A stretch of 63,177 nt of DNA, taken from NCBI RefSeq assembly GCF_000373985.1, contig NZ_KB893051.1:1-63177 (forward strand). The letters run 5' to 3'. The notes beneath the pieces are model-generated. The model worked only from the letters and a program-made list of their open reading frames with translations, ran no database searches and had not been told where the DNA came from. A program made the translations under genes and the position numbers. The first letter of the stretch is position 1. Each line of letters starts with the position of its first letter. The stretch is from Desulfobacter curvatus DSM 3379. Its GTDB lineage: Bacteria; Desulfobacterota; Desulfobacteria; Desulfobacterales; Desulfobacteraceae. Shown here one piece after another: positions 27,679-36,172 of the stretch.

Positions 27679-29004
27679 ATGACCGAGGCAGTAAAACTTA
27701 ATAAAGGAAAAAAGGCAGCGTTTAAAGAGAAACTGATGAACAAACTGCCTAATGGTGTCAACCTCAATATGTGCCTGACATGCGGTGCATGCGCTTCCGG
27801 TTGCCCGGCAACCGGTCTTAAAGATATGGATCCGCGCAAATTTGTCAGGATGGTGGCTTTGGGCATGGACGAAGAACTGCACATGCACCCATGGGTATGG
27901 CTGTGCTCCCAGTGCCAGCGCTGTGTTTATGTCTGCCCGATGAATATTGATATTGCGGCAATGGTGTTTGAGGCCCGCGCCTCATGGCCCAGAGACGAAA
28001 GACCCAAAGGTATTTTAGGTTCCTGTGATATGGCCATGAGAAACGGCAGCGGCAGTGCCATGGGTATTTCCGAAGAGGACTTTGAATGGGTTGTTGGCGA
28101 CATTCTTGAAGAAGTCCAGGAAGAACAGATAGGCTGGGCAGAACTTGAAGCACCGGTCAATAAAGAAGGCGCACACTTCTTTTTAAGCCAGAATTCCCGT
28201 GAACCAGGCACGGAGCCCGAGGAAATGGTTCCCCTGTGGAAAATCCTGCATATGGTTGGGGCAGACTGGACCTATGGCACACGGGGCTGGGGTGGAGAAA
28301 ATTACTGCATGTTCCTTGCCGATGACGAGAGCTGGGAAAAAGTCACAAGAAACTCCATTGAATCTGCCATGGAATTGGGTTGTAAGGTCTACTTGAACAC
28401 CGAATGCGGCCACTCCACTTTCTCCGTATGGAAGGGCCAGCAAAAATTCAATATAGATACCGATCTTGAAATCGCTCCCATGGTTCAGTATTACGCCAAA
28501 TGGATCCGGGAAGGTAAACTCAAACCCAGTTCCGACTGGAACAAAGACTTAAAAGTAACATTTACCTGCCAGGACCCCTGTCAACAGGTTCGTAAAAGCT
28601 TTGGTGATCCATTAGCCGCAGATTTGCGCTTTGTTATCAAATGCTGTGTTGGTGAAGAAAACTTCATTGACATGCAGCCAAACTTTTCCAACAATTTCTG
28701 TTGCGGCGGCGGCGGCGGATACCTTCAGTCCGGCTTTAACGAAGAACGTTTGAAATACGGCGAAATCAAAAAAGATCAAATTGTGGCCACCGGTGCAGAC
28801 TACTGTGTAACCCCCTGTCACAACTGCCACGATCAAGTCCATAAGCTGGCGGATCACTATGAATGTAAATACCATACCATTCATTTATGGACACTGCTTG
28901 CGTTTGCATTAGGCGTGCTTGGTGGCAGGGAACGGCTATATCTGGGACCGGACCTGAAACCACTTAACATGCCGGAAGGCGAAGAATTGGAAGAAGAATA
29001 TTAA
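27679..29004 (+). CDS. HdrD/GlpC-like iron-sulfur protein with CCG-type domain
   Basis: 441 residues. Two 4Fe-4S ferredoxin motifs lie at C32/C35/C38/C42 and C76/C79/C82/C86, each ending CP. The C-terminal half holds a CCG-type (DUF224) region: CQDPCQQVRK, then NNFCCGGGGGY and CHNCHD. This is the architecture of HdrD, GlpC and DsrK-like proteins, which carry electrons between cytoplasmic carriers and thiol/disulfide or membrane partners. No membrane helix precedes the ferredoxin part. AAAGGAG precedes the start. It lies upstream of the double-cubane-like gene, separated by a terminator. Confidence 0.9.
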   Translation: MTEAVKLNKGKKAAFKEKLMNKLPNGVNLNMCLTCGACASGCPATGLKDMDPRKFVRMVALGMDEELHMHPWVWLCSQCQRCVYVCPMNIDIAAMVFEARASWPRDERPKGILGSCDMAMRNGSGSAMGISEEDFEWVVGDILEEVQEEQIGWAELEAPVNKEGAHFFLSQNSREPGTEPEEMVPLWKILHMVGADWTYGTRGWGGENYCMFLADDESWEKVTRNSIESAMELGCKVYLNTECGHSTFSVWKGQQKFNIDTDLEIAPMVQYYAKWIREGKLKPSSDWNKDLKVTFTCQDPCQQVRKSFGDPLAADLRFVIKCCVGEENFIDMQPNFSNNFCCGGGGGYLQSGFNEERLKYGEIKKDQIVATGADYCVTPCHNCHDQVHKLADHYECKYHTIHLWTLLAFALGVLGGRERLYLGPDLKPLNMPEGEELEEEY

Positions 29005-29368
29005 AGCATTATGTGACCTCTTCAGGTTGTTGTTTATAACAGCCGTGGGCTTAAGTTGATTTTCCACCTTCTGCTCTTAAGGTCACAATAACGGTTAAAG
29101 TCTATGTAGATTAAACAGACTTGGCTTCTAAAAAAAGCAAAATTTTCGGGAAGCAGGATATGATTTATATCTTGCCTCCCGTATTTTTTATCGAAAACAT
29201 CAATCCAATTTCATATTCTCTATTTTTGTATTTTTACCTTGATCTAAATTTGCACCGTCTTTATACTGAGCATTTTCAGCGCAGATAAAAGTTCGTAATA
29301 GTAGTCATTGAACATTTTATCTATCGCAAAAAAATAAGCAAATGTTGAAGTCAAAAAAGGAGAGTACA
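29005..29368 (+). other. Intergenic region with terminator and long spacer
   Basis: After the HdrD-like stop there is an inverted repeat GTGACCT/AGGTCAC (about 29011 and 29080) and the terminator at 29147-29189. The remaining 180 bases are AT-rich and probably hold the promoter of the double-cubane-like gene; no exact promoter is assigned. Confidence 0.45.
29147..29189 (+). terminator. Intrinsic terminator after the HdrD-like gene
   Basis: CGGGA-A-GCA, then ATAT/ATAT inside, pairs with TGC-C-TCCCG and is followed by six T. It separates the HdrD-like gene from the dehydratase-like pair, which therefore form distinct transcription units or a partly coupled one. Confidence 0.7.
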
Positions 29369-30649
29369 ATGAGCGAAGATTATACACCCATGTGGGAAAG
29401 CCTTGGCATGGATTTAAAAGCCCATGACGCATTGCTCGGCGTTTTGGAACAAGGATACAAAAATATTTACCTGTCCCAAAAGAATCGCCCCGAAGGTATG
29501 GGATATTTTGATTTTGTCATGAGCGAGGTTCATGGATTGCGGATCAAGGAGCTTCTTGACGAAAAAAAACAGAATCGCAAAATCATCGGCAGCTATTGTG
29601 TATTCGTCCCCGAAGAGATCGCTCTTGCCGGTGGTGCCACCTTGGTAGGTTTGTGCTCAGGCGCAGACTTTGCCGTTGAGGAAGTCGAGAAACATCTACC
29701 AAGAAACACCTGCTCATTGATTAAGTCCTCCTTTGGCTTCAAGCTTGGACGGGTCTGTCCCTATCTTGAGAGTGCGGATATGATCGTAGGAGAAAATACC
29801 TGTGACGGCAAGAAAAAAGCCTATGAGACCTTTGCCGGCATGGTGGATAACCTTTATGTCATGGATCTGCCCCAGGTCAAATCCAGTCAGGGGCGTGCGC
29901 TTCTCAAAGAAGAATATGAACGGTTCAAAACAGCGGTGGAAGAATTGACCGGCAACACAATCACCGTGGAGTCCCTTAAAGAAGGAATTAAGGTAGTCAA
30001 TGCCAAGCGGGCCGCAATGCACCGACTGGCAACATTACGAAAGGCAGATCCCGCCCCCATTTCAGGCCTTGATGCACTTTTGGCCAATCAAGTTTTCTTT
30101 TATGACAATCCAGCCCGATTTACCGAATCCGTGAACAAAATATGTGACGAACTTGAGGTTCGCATCAAGGAGAACCAGGGCGCATTTCCAACCAAAACCC
30201 CAAGAATCCTTATCTCGGGCTGTCCCATGGCTGTACCCAACTGGAAACTGCCATGGATCATTGAATCCAGCGGCGCTGTGATCGTGGGCGAGGAAGCCTG
30301 TGTGGGCGAACGGGGCACCCGGAATCTGACCGACGATTCAGGGCAGAGTATGGAAGAATTGATGGAGGCCATCACAGACCGATACTTCAAAGTGGACTGC
30401 GCTATTTTTACCCCCAACCAGGAAAGAAGCGACCATATTATTGAAATGGCCAAAGCCTATGGCGCAAATGGTGTGATCCATTACGGTCTGCAGTTCTGCC
30501 AACCTTATATTATGGAATCCATCCCCGTGGAAAATACACTTGAAAATTTAGGCATTCCTTGTATGAGGATTGAAACCGATTACGGCATGGAGGATGTGGG
30601 GCAGCTTAAGACCCGGGTGGAAGCCTTTATAGAACAAATATCCGATTAA
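29369..30649 (+). CDS. Double-cubane cluster-type protein (HgdB-like)
   Basis: 426 residues of the 2-hydroxyacyl-CoA dehydratase beta-subunit family (PF06050). Conserved cysteines include C77 (SYCVFVPEEIA), C96 (GLCSGAD), C115 (PRNTCSLIKSSFGF), C130 (GRVCPYLESAD) and C145 (GENTCDGKKK), plus EEACVGERG later. The run LPRNTC.LIKSS, the GENTCDGKKK box and the presence of only one subunit gene fit the double-cubane cluster proteins better than the two-subunit acyl-CoA dehydratases. Known members use an [8Fe-9S] cluster and reduce small molecules in vitro; the physiological substrate is unknown. GGAGAG lies six bases before the ATG. The next gene encodes its activator. Confidence 0.85.
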   Translation: MSEDYTPMWESLGMDLKAHDALLGVLEQGYKNIYLSQKNRPEGMGYFDFVMSEVHGLRIKELLDEKKQNRKIIGSYCVFVPEEIALAGGATLVGLCSGADFAVEEVEKHLPRNTCSLIKSSFGFKLGRVCPYLESADMIVGENTCDGKKKAYETFAGMVDNLYVMDLPQVKSSQGRALLKEEYERFKTAVEELTGNTITVESLKEGIKVVNAKRAAMHRLATLRKADPAPISGLDALLANQVFFYDNPARFTESVNKICDELEVRIKENQGAFPTKTPRILISGCPMAVPNWKLPWIIESSGAVIVGEEACVGERGTRNLTDDSGQSMEELMEAITDRYFKVDCAIFTPNQERSDHIIEMAKAYGANGVIHYGLQFCQPYIMESIPVENTLENLGIPCMRIETDYGMEDVGQLKTRVEAFIEQISD

Positions 30650-30657
30650 GGTAAATA

Positions 30658-31410
30658 ATGATTTACGCAGGCATTGATATTGGATCCAGAAGCATTGAGC
30701 TGGTACTGGTTGAAAACAACAAGGTTATTGAAACCCGCCAGACCGATACCGGATTTGATCCGATTTCCCAGGCTAAAAAAGTGATGGAAGGGGTAAAATT
30801 TGACCAAATCATGGCCACGGGATATGGACGGAACCTTTTTGAGGTGGCATATGATGACGCATCAACAGTCACGGAAATAAAAGCCCATGCCGCAGGTGTC
30901 CGGCTTGAATTCCCTGAGGCCCTTGCCATTCTGGATATTGGCGGCCAGGACAGTAAATCAATCCGGCTCAACGAGCAGGGCCGGGTAGTAAAATTTGAAA
31001 TGAATGACCGCTGTGCTGCGGGCACCGGCAAATTTCTTGAAATCATGGCACATAATCTGGGCTTCTCCTTGGATGAATTCGGTCCGGCCGCCCTTGATGC
31101 CCAAAAAGATCTTCAGATCAACAGCATGTGTACTGTCTTTGCAGAGTCTGAAGTGACATCGCTTATTGCCAAGGGCCAAGACCGGCAGGAGATTGCCCGG
31201 GGTCTTCACTTAAGTGTGGTTAAGCGTGCCGTGGGCATGCTGAACCGTGTGGGGGCCCAAGGGCCCATCGTATTTTCCGGCGGGGTGGCACAAAATCCAT
31301 GTATGGTGCAAATGGTGTCAGATGCCCTTGCAAAAGAGATTCTTGTCCCCGAACATCCCCAGATGATGGGCGCCTTGGGTGCAGCCATGATCATGGCCGA
31401 AAAACGATGA
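30658..31410 (+). CDS. ASKHA-family ATPase activator (HgdC/BcrA-like)
   Basis: 250 residues of the BadF/BadG/BcrA/BcrD ATPase family. The phosphate loops AGIDIGSRSIELVL and LDIGGQDSK and the adenosine loop FSGGVAQNP are present. C119 (NDRCAAGTGKF) and C158 (NSMCTVFAESEV) are the two cysteines which, in the homodimer, hold a single 4Fe-4S cluster. The protein couples ATP hydrolysis to low-potential electron injection into the HgdB-like partner encoded eight bases upstream. Confidence 0.92.
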   Translation: MIYAGIDIGSRSIELVLVENNKVIETRQTDTGFDPISQAKKVMEGVKFDQIMATGYGRNLFEVAYDDASTVTEIKAHAAGVRLEFPEALAILDIGGQDSKSIRLNEQGRVVKFEMNDRCAAGTGKFLEIMAHNLGFSLDEFGPAALDAQKDLQINSMCTVFAESEVTSLIAKGQDRQEIARGLHLSVVKRAVGMLNRVGAQGPIVFSGGVAQNPCMVQMVSDALAKEILVPEHPQMMGALGAAMIMAEKR

Positions 31411-31698
31411 TTCGACCTGTGATGGAACCGGATGCCGGACTTTTTCCTTTGAAATCTTACGAACTTCAGCATCCGGTTCCAGGCAGGGTAAAATTCTGCC
31501 AAGCCAGACACTGGCCCCAAAAAATACGACTGCGCCTGCAACATTGAGATACGGCATCAGCGGCCCTTCACTGCCGGCAAGCAATAGCCCGGCTATCCAG
31601 ATTATCACCGGTAGAATAACGCAAATTCTCTTTTCTACGGGGCGCTTTGTTTTTTTATTCACTAAATTTTTCCGGCATAACAAAACCGACTGTTGCAT
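31318..31698 (-). CDS. Small two-helix membrane protein, antisense to the activator 3' end
   Basis: 126 codons. GAGGTGG six bases before the ATG gives a good start, and residues about 25-70 contain two hydrophobic spans (ICVILPVIIWIAGLLLAG and LNVAGAVVFFGASVWLG), so the first 95 residues look real. The last 30 codons lie antisense to the activator gene over 93 bases and are less protein-like. No family is recognised. A minus-strand promoter region containing the palindrome CAACATATGTTG (31737-31748) lies upstream. Confidence 0.5.
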   Translation of the reverse strand: MQQSVLLCRKNLVNKKTKRPVEKRICVILPVIIWIAGLLLAGSEGPLMPYLNVAGAVVFFGASVWLGRILPCLEPDAEVRKISKEKVRHPVPSQVESSFFGHDHGCTQGAHHLGMFGDKNLFCKGI

Positions 31699-31736
31699 AA
31701 TCCACCTCTTCCCTCTTTTATAGTTGTATATAATAC

Positions 31737-31748
31737 CAACATATGTTG
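31737..31748. promoter_or_regulatory. Perfect 12-bp palindrome in promoter region
   Basis: CAACATATGTTG is its own reverse complement. It lies just upstream of the two-helix membrane gene and beyond the stop of the phage-type repressor gene, so it may be an operator. Confidence 0.3.
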
Positions 31749-31777
31749 AAAAAAATAAACACCGAACACAAAAAATT

Positions 31778-32434
31778 TTATCGGTATTCCCGACAGCTCC
31801 AAATCACCCGCCCAAGCACCCGGACCTTCTCAAGGGCATGAATATCCAGATGAATGGGCGAAAAATCCTTGTTATCACTGCAGAGCACCAAGGCATCCGG
31901 GTGTTTTTCCAGCCGTTTGACAAGAATGGTATCATCCACCCCCACGGCATAAATGGCACCGGCCATGATACGGGTCTGGGACTGATCAATTAAGACGGTA
32001 TCCCCCTCCCGGATTAAAGGTTCCATACTTTGGCCAAACACCTCCATGGCCACCATGGCAGCCGCAGACCCTTTACGGGAAAGCCAGGCAGAGGGAAATG
32101 AAAGAAATTGCGAGATATCCGGATCACATTCGAAGGAACCTGTGCCGGCTGACAGGCGGGCAGCAACCTTTGGAATCCGGCGAAAATCGCCACCTTCATC
32201 CGTATGTTTCTGATCCCAGAAAACAGGCCCCTTACCCGTATCCACCCAATCCGGATTCACCCTGAAACGCCTGAACAATTTTATAATCCAGTTATCGGGG
32301 ATATGATTCTTGTTTCTGGCATGGGTAATCCCAGATCGATTAATACCAAGTTCCTTGGCAAGTTCCGCCTGGGACGATATCCCGGTAGCGTCCATGATCC
32401 GGCTGATCAATATATCAACTTTATTTTCCGTCAC
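31778..32434 (-). CDS. Phage CI/LexA-type repressor (HTH plus S24 peptidase)
   Basis: 218 residues. The N-terminus (about 5-70) matches the phage CI repressor helix-turn-helix (SQAELAKELGINRSGITHARN). The C-terminus is a peptidase S24 domain with S136 in FGQSMEPL and K173 in TILVKRL, and a likely self-cleavage site in LSAGTG near residue 96. Such proteins are inactivated by RecA-stimulated self-cleavage. No phage genes are around it, so it is either a relic of a prophage or a stress regulator recruited by the host. Confidence 0.88.
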   Translation of the reverse strand: MTENKVDILISRIMDATGISSQAELAKELGINRSGITHARNKNHIPDNWIIKLFRRFRVNPDWVDTGKGPVFWDQKHTDEGGDFRRIPKVAARLSAGTGSFECDPDISQFLSFPSAWLSRKGSAAAMVAMEVFGQSMEPLIREGDTVLIDQSQTRIMAGAIYAVGVDDTILVKRLEKHPDALVLCSDNKDFSPIHLDIHALEKVRVLGRVIWSCREYR

Positions 32435-32509
32435 ACCTGCTGTCCTTTTTTAAGCTTTTCTTTATACATGCCAGGCTTGTTGAAAAAATGCAACTATTTT
32501 ATTTGTATG

Positions 32510-33205
32510 TTAACCAAAAATTTCTTTTATTCGTTCACCATCCCGCCAGACAGCATCCGTATCCTCATAGAGATGCTTAAGGACTTGGGCCACACGCGTC
32601 TGCATCTTCTCAAATCCATCTGACCCCATATCCCGGGGTACATGGATGGGAAAACCAAAACGGATGATCACCCGGGAAAAGGGTTTGGGTACCATGAAAC
32701 GGTCCCAGGAATTAAAAACCCACCGGTTCTGCCCGGAGGTAATAACGGGAACAATAGGTGAATCCGCATACTGGGCAATACGGATCAAACCGGGTTTCAC
32801 CGTACCGAACGGTCCCTGGGGGCCGTCCACAATATGGCCGATCTTATAGCCCTGCCCGATCAGATTTTTAATGGTTTCAAGGGCCTGCCCGCCTCCACGT
32901 GATGAAGATCCCCTCACGGCCCGCCAACCCATAACAGTCACAGCCCGGGCTGCAATTTCACCGTCACGGCTCTGGGATATCATAATGGCGATGGGCTTTC
33001 GTTTAGAAAAGAATGTAATGCCCGGAAAAAATCGCTGGTGCCATGAGGCATAAACCACCCTGCCCCCGGCCTTTAAAATATTCTGTTCATTGTCCGGATC
33101 AACAATCTTGATCCGGTAGGTGGCGGACAAAAGCCGGACAAAAAATAATCCCGTATAGGGAAACAGATAATAGTATAGAAAATGTCTGAATCTTTTTTTT
33201 ATCAT
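32510..33205 (-). CDS. DUF374 lysophospholipid acyltransferase-like protein
   Basis: 231 residues. An N-terminal hydrophobic span (LYYYLFPYTGLFFVRLL) is followed by the DUF374 core: VVYASWHQRFFPG (HxxxxF in place of HxxxxD), SRDGEIAARAVTVMGWRAVRGSSSRGG, and the HIVDGPQGPFGTVKPG box. DUF374 proteins are related to the LpxL/PlsC acyltransferases and act in envelope lipid metabolism. The exact acceptor is unknown. It is on the same strand as the repressor but with its own 75-base spacer. Confidence 0.82.
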   Translation of the reverse strand: MIKKRFRHFLYYYLFPYTGLFFVRLLSATYRIKIVDPDNEQNILKAGGRVVYASWHQRFFPGITFFSKRKPIAIMISQSRDGEIAARAVTVMGWRAVRGSSSRGGGQALETIKNLIGQGYKIGHIVDGPQGPFGTVKPGLIRIAQYADSPIVPVITSGQNRWVFNSWDRFMVPKPFSRVIIRFGFPIHVPRDMGSDGFEKMQTRVAQVLKHLYEDTDAVWRDGERIKEIFG

Positions 33206-33673
33206 TCAATTACTCCGATTACTAAAAACCGAAACAAAAAAATACAAGTCAACGTTTCTTTGGCCCCAATAACTTGTTATATTTCCATCACTTTTTCATT
33301 GCGTGGCGACTCTGGAAAACGACAGACCAGATCAGCCCCGGCTGTTATTAACACGAAAACTTCTGCCTGCCAAGTATCTTTCAAAGTGGTATTTGAATAT
33401 CCGAAATCCTAAAAAAAGCATGTTCCAAATTTTTTACATATGCGTTAACATCGTGTATCGTTACAGCGCAACCATATGCGTTACAAGGTCGTTACAAAGG
33501 TAACGAATATTTTTTTCCTATATTTATTGATGGAAATAGAAAAAAAATATACCGTATAAAATCAATATAATAGTTAAATTTCATCTTCATATTAAACCCG
33601 TGGTATGAATTTTGGATTCTAAAACAAATGCGGGCGTTATTTACTCATAATTATAACACAAAAGGATGATCTA
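33206..33673 (+). promoter_or_regulatory. Long regulatory region upstream of the ACR3-Usp fusion gene
   Basis: 468 bases without a supported gene. It carries a cluster of CGTTAC-type repeats at 33443-33505, followed by an AT-rich stretch and the AAAGGATG ribosome binding site at 33661. Confidence 0.45.
33437..33505. repeat. Cluster of CGTTAC half-sites, candidate operator array
   Basis: CATATGCGTTA occurs at 33437-33447 and again at 33473-33483. CGTTAC occurs at 33459, 33479 and 33490, and the last is paired with an inverted copy to give CGTTACaaagGTAACG (33490-33505). Spacings between half-sites are about 11-20 bases. This looks like a multi-site regulator target. Confidence 0.5.
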
Positions 33674-35212
33674 ATGATTTGGAAACTGCTGAGAAAAATA
33701 AGTCAAAATCTGACCCTGGCAATTCCGGCAATGATGCTGGCCGGATTTATATTCGGTATTTTCATGGATGCCGCTTTTTTAAAAAGCCTGATTATTCCGT
33801 TCACCTTTTTAATGGTCTACCCCATGATGGTGACGCTGAATATCCAGAAAGTGTTTGAGGGAGGAGATGTCAAGGCCCAGGTACTTACCCAGGCGATCAA
33901 TTTTGGTGTGGTCCCTTTCCTGGCCTATTTTATGGGTCTGATCTTTTTTAAAGACCAGCCCTACATGGCCCTAGGTTTGCTTCTGGCAGGACTCGTCCCC
34001 ACGTCTGGCATGACCATTTCCTGGACCGGATTCGCCAAAGGCAACCTGGCGGCGGCCGTAAAAATGACGGTGATCGGTCTGACCCTGGGCTCCATTGCTA
34101 CACCTTTTTATGTCCGCATGCTCATGGGCACAACCATTGAAATTGACATGGCCGCTATTTTCAAACAAATCGTGGTTATAGTTTTCATTCCCATGGCAGC
34201 CGGTTATCTGACCCGCAGGGCCCTGGTAAAAAAACACGGGGAAAAGGGCTTCAAGACTTCTGTGGGACCCAAATTCCCACCGCTGTCTACCTTGGGTGTT
34301 GTGGGCATCGTGTTCATTGCCATGGCGCTTAAGGCCCGGGCCATTGCCGCAGCCCCCAGTATGCTTGCTTACATCCTTATCCCTCTGGTCATCATTTACG
34401 GATTCAACTTCACCTTCAGCAGTTTAGTGGGCAAAAGGCTTTTGCCCAGGGGTGATGCCATTGCACTGGTTTACGGTTCAGTCATGCGCAACCTGTCCAT
34501 TGCCCTGGCCATTGCCATAAACGCATTCGGCAAACAAGGGGCCTCGGCTGCCCTGGTTGTGGCTGTGGCTTATATCATCCAGGTACAATCTGCTGCCTGG
34601 TATGTCAAACTGACCGATAGAATATTTGGGCGGGCGCCTTTGGACGGCGAACAGCCTTTGAAAAAAGCCGCCCAGGCAAAGGCAGAGCCTGTCCCTGAAG
34701 CAGTGGAGGAAGCCGAAGGTTCCATGGTCGCAAACATTCAAAAAATCCTGTTTGCCACGGACATCACTCCCACGGCAAAATATGCGGCCCGCTACGCCTG
34801 TACCATCGGCAACAAATTCAATGCAAAGGTATGGGCCATCCATGTGGTCCCGGATCTTTTAGCAGAATATTCCGCAAACGCCGGTGTCACCATAAAGGAT
34901 CCTGAAAAACAGGAGGAATTCAACCGGGATGCTGTTGAAAGTGCTGAAAAAATTCTTGGAGAACGGATTCGGACCACATCGGAAAAAGTGATCAAAGAAA
35001 TCTCAGCCTGCCCCTTATCCAAGGACCGCATAATGGTCAAAACAGGTGATCCGGTGGAAGAGATCACAAATGCGGCGGTCCAGGGAAATTTTGATTTGAT
35101 CATCATGGGTACCCATGGAGATCAGGGCTTTGATGATATCCTTTTAGGCAGCACAGCCCAGGGCGTCATCCACGAGTCAAAAATTCCCGTCCTTGTAGCG
35201 CGTCCCTCCTAA
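33674..35212 (+). CDS. ACR3/BASS-family transporter fused to a universal stress domain
   Basis: 512 residues. The first 330 form a ten-helix permease of the ACR3/bile acid:sodium symporter superfamily (LMVYPMMVTLNIQKVFEGGD, GLVPTSGMTISWTGFAKGN). The Cys of the ACR3 arsenite motif (usually PC in this helix) is replaced (VPTSG), so arsenite export is doubtful. After a Lys/Ala-rich linker (about 322-350) comes a UspA domain with the ATP-binding pattern IIMGTHG...GSTAQGVI. Such fusions may let the cell couple transport to energy state; this is inference. The start has AAAGGATG upstream. Confidence 0.85.
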   Translation: MIWKLLRKISQNLTLAIPAMMLAGFIFGIFMDAAFLKSLIIPFTFLMVYPMMVTLNIQKVFEGGDVKAQVLTQAINFGVVPFLAYFMGLIFFKDQPYMALGLLLAGLVPTSGMTISWTGFAKGNLAAAVKMTVIGLTLGSIATPFYVRMLMGTTIEIDMAAIFKQIVVIVFIPMAAGYLTRRALVKKHGEKGFKTSVGPKFPPLSTLGVVGIVFIAMALKARAIAAAPSMLAYILIPLVIIYGFNFTFSSLVGKRLLPRGDAIALVYGSVMRNLSIALAIAINAFGKQGASAALVVAVAYIIQVQSAAWYVKLTDRIFGRAPLDGEQPLKKAAQAKAEPVPEAVEEAEGSMVANIQKILFATDITPTAKYAARYACTIGNKFNAKVWAIHVVPDLLAEYSANAGVTIKDPEKQEEFNRDAVESAEKILGERIRTTSEKVIKEISACPLSKDRIMVKTGDPVEEITNAAVQGNFDLIIMGTHGDQGFDDILLGSTAQGVIHESKIPVLVARPS

Positions 35213-35234
35213 TAATACGCGTTTAAACTCAATC

Positions 35235-35350
35235 GTCCCGCATTTTTCAGCCATGGGCTGATCTGGTCTATCAGCACCCAGACTCAGCCCATAACAAAAG
35301 TTGAAAAATCTGTGTTAGTTACACAGACTTTCTGATAAAAAATGCGGGAC
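35235..35350 (+). repeat. Three-way-junction inverted-repeat element
   Basis: A 13-bp perfect terminal stem GTCCCGCATTTTT (35235-35247) and its complement (35338-35350) encloses two hairpins. The first is 35253-35266 pairing with 35278-35292 (14 pairs, one bulged C); the second is TCTGTGT/ACACAGA (35309-35327). It lies 22 bases after the ACR3-Usp stop. Bases 35248-35276 recur, inverted, at 61382-61410 with 28 of 29 identical. It may be a small mobile element, a structured RNA, or a compound terminator. Confidence 0.6.
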
Positions 35351-35474
35351 ATTTTTAATTACGAAATCCCGCCTCCCATGCGAATTGTTCTGTTGACAAG
35401 CCGGAACAAGCTACGATATGGTTCTACACACTTTATCTCTCCTAACAACCTAAAAAGCGGCACATGGTATCATC

Positions 35475-36119
35475 ATGAAAGTTATTACACTTGCAAACCA
35501 GAAAGGTGGCTGTGGAAAGAGCACCATCGTTTTAAATCTTGCCATTGAATTTGCATTGCAGCAGCACCGGGTCATCGTCTTTGACACGGACCCCCAGGGC
35601 AGTTGCTATGAAACGGCTGAAATTCGCAACGGTCAAGAAAAAATAGCGCAGATCAAAGTCGCCCCCGTTTACGAAAACCTGTATCAGATCATTGAGGAGT
35701 ATGACGAGGTTTATGATTTTGCCTTTATTGATACCCCACCCCATGACAATGACGTTGTAACCGTTGCAACGGCATGCTCCGATCTTATCATCATTCCCGT
35801 ACAGGATTCTCCGCTTGATATCCGCAGTACAAAAACGACGGTAGAGCTGATCAACGAAGCCGGGAAACTAAACCCGCGCCTTAAACCCTATTTTTTGCTC
35901 AGCCGTATTCAGACAAATTCGGTCATGGCGCGCGAGCTTGCACAAGTATTAAAATCAACTTATAAATTTGATATATTAGAAACCCAAATCGCAAACCGGA
36001 TGGCATATAAATATTCCCTGATTTACGGCCAGAACGTGTCGGAATATTCAAACAAGGACATTGCCGCAACAGAGATACGCGCCCTTGCCAAAGAAGTTCT
36101 GTCTATTCTTGACCGGTAG
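35475..36119 (+). CDS. ParA-family ATPase
   Basis: 214 residues with the deviant Walker A of ParA proteins, KGGCGKST (10-17), the switch DTDPQGSC, and FAFIDTPPH for Walker B. It lacks an N-terminal DNA-binding domain, as in the small chromosomal or accessory ParA type. The following gene codes for a coiled-coil protein with a DNA-binding-like tail, a plausible partner. No parS-like repeats were seen near by. The ATG has no good Shine-Dalgarno. Confidence 0.88.
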   Translation: MKVITLANQKGGCGKSTIVLNLAIEFALQQHRVIVFDTDPQGSCYETAEIRNGQEKIAQIKVAPVYENLYQIIEEYDEVYDFAFIDTPPHDNDVVTVATACSDLIIIPVQDSPLDIRSTKTTVELINEAGKLNPRLKPYFLLSRIQTNSVMARELAQVLKSTYKFDILETQIANRMAYKYSLIYGQNVSEYSNKDIAATEIRALAKEVLSILDR

Positions 36120-36172
36120 GTGGCAATTAAGATTTGAGTGTGCGTTTTTTTTATGCAAAAGGAACCAGTGCT

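Noticed and set aside
29369..31410. A 2-hydroxyglutaryl-CoA dehydratase or benzoyl-CoA reductase
   Set aside because: These need two different core subunits; only one is present and its Cys boxes fit the double-cubane type better.
33437..33505. CRISPR or iteron-type origin from the repeated CGTTAC sites
   Set aside because: Repeats are too short and irregular for CRISPR, and no replication initiator gene is near.
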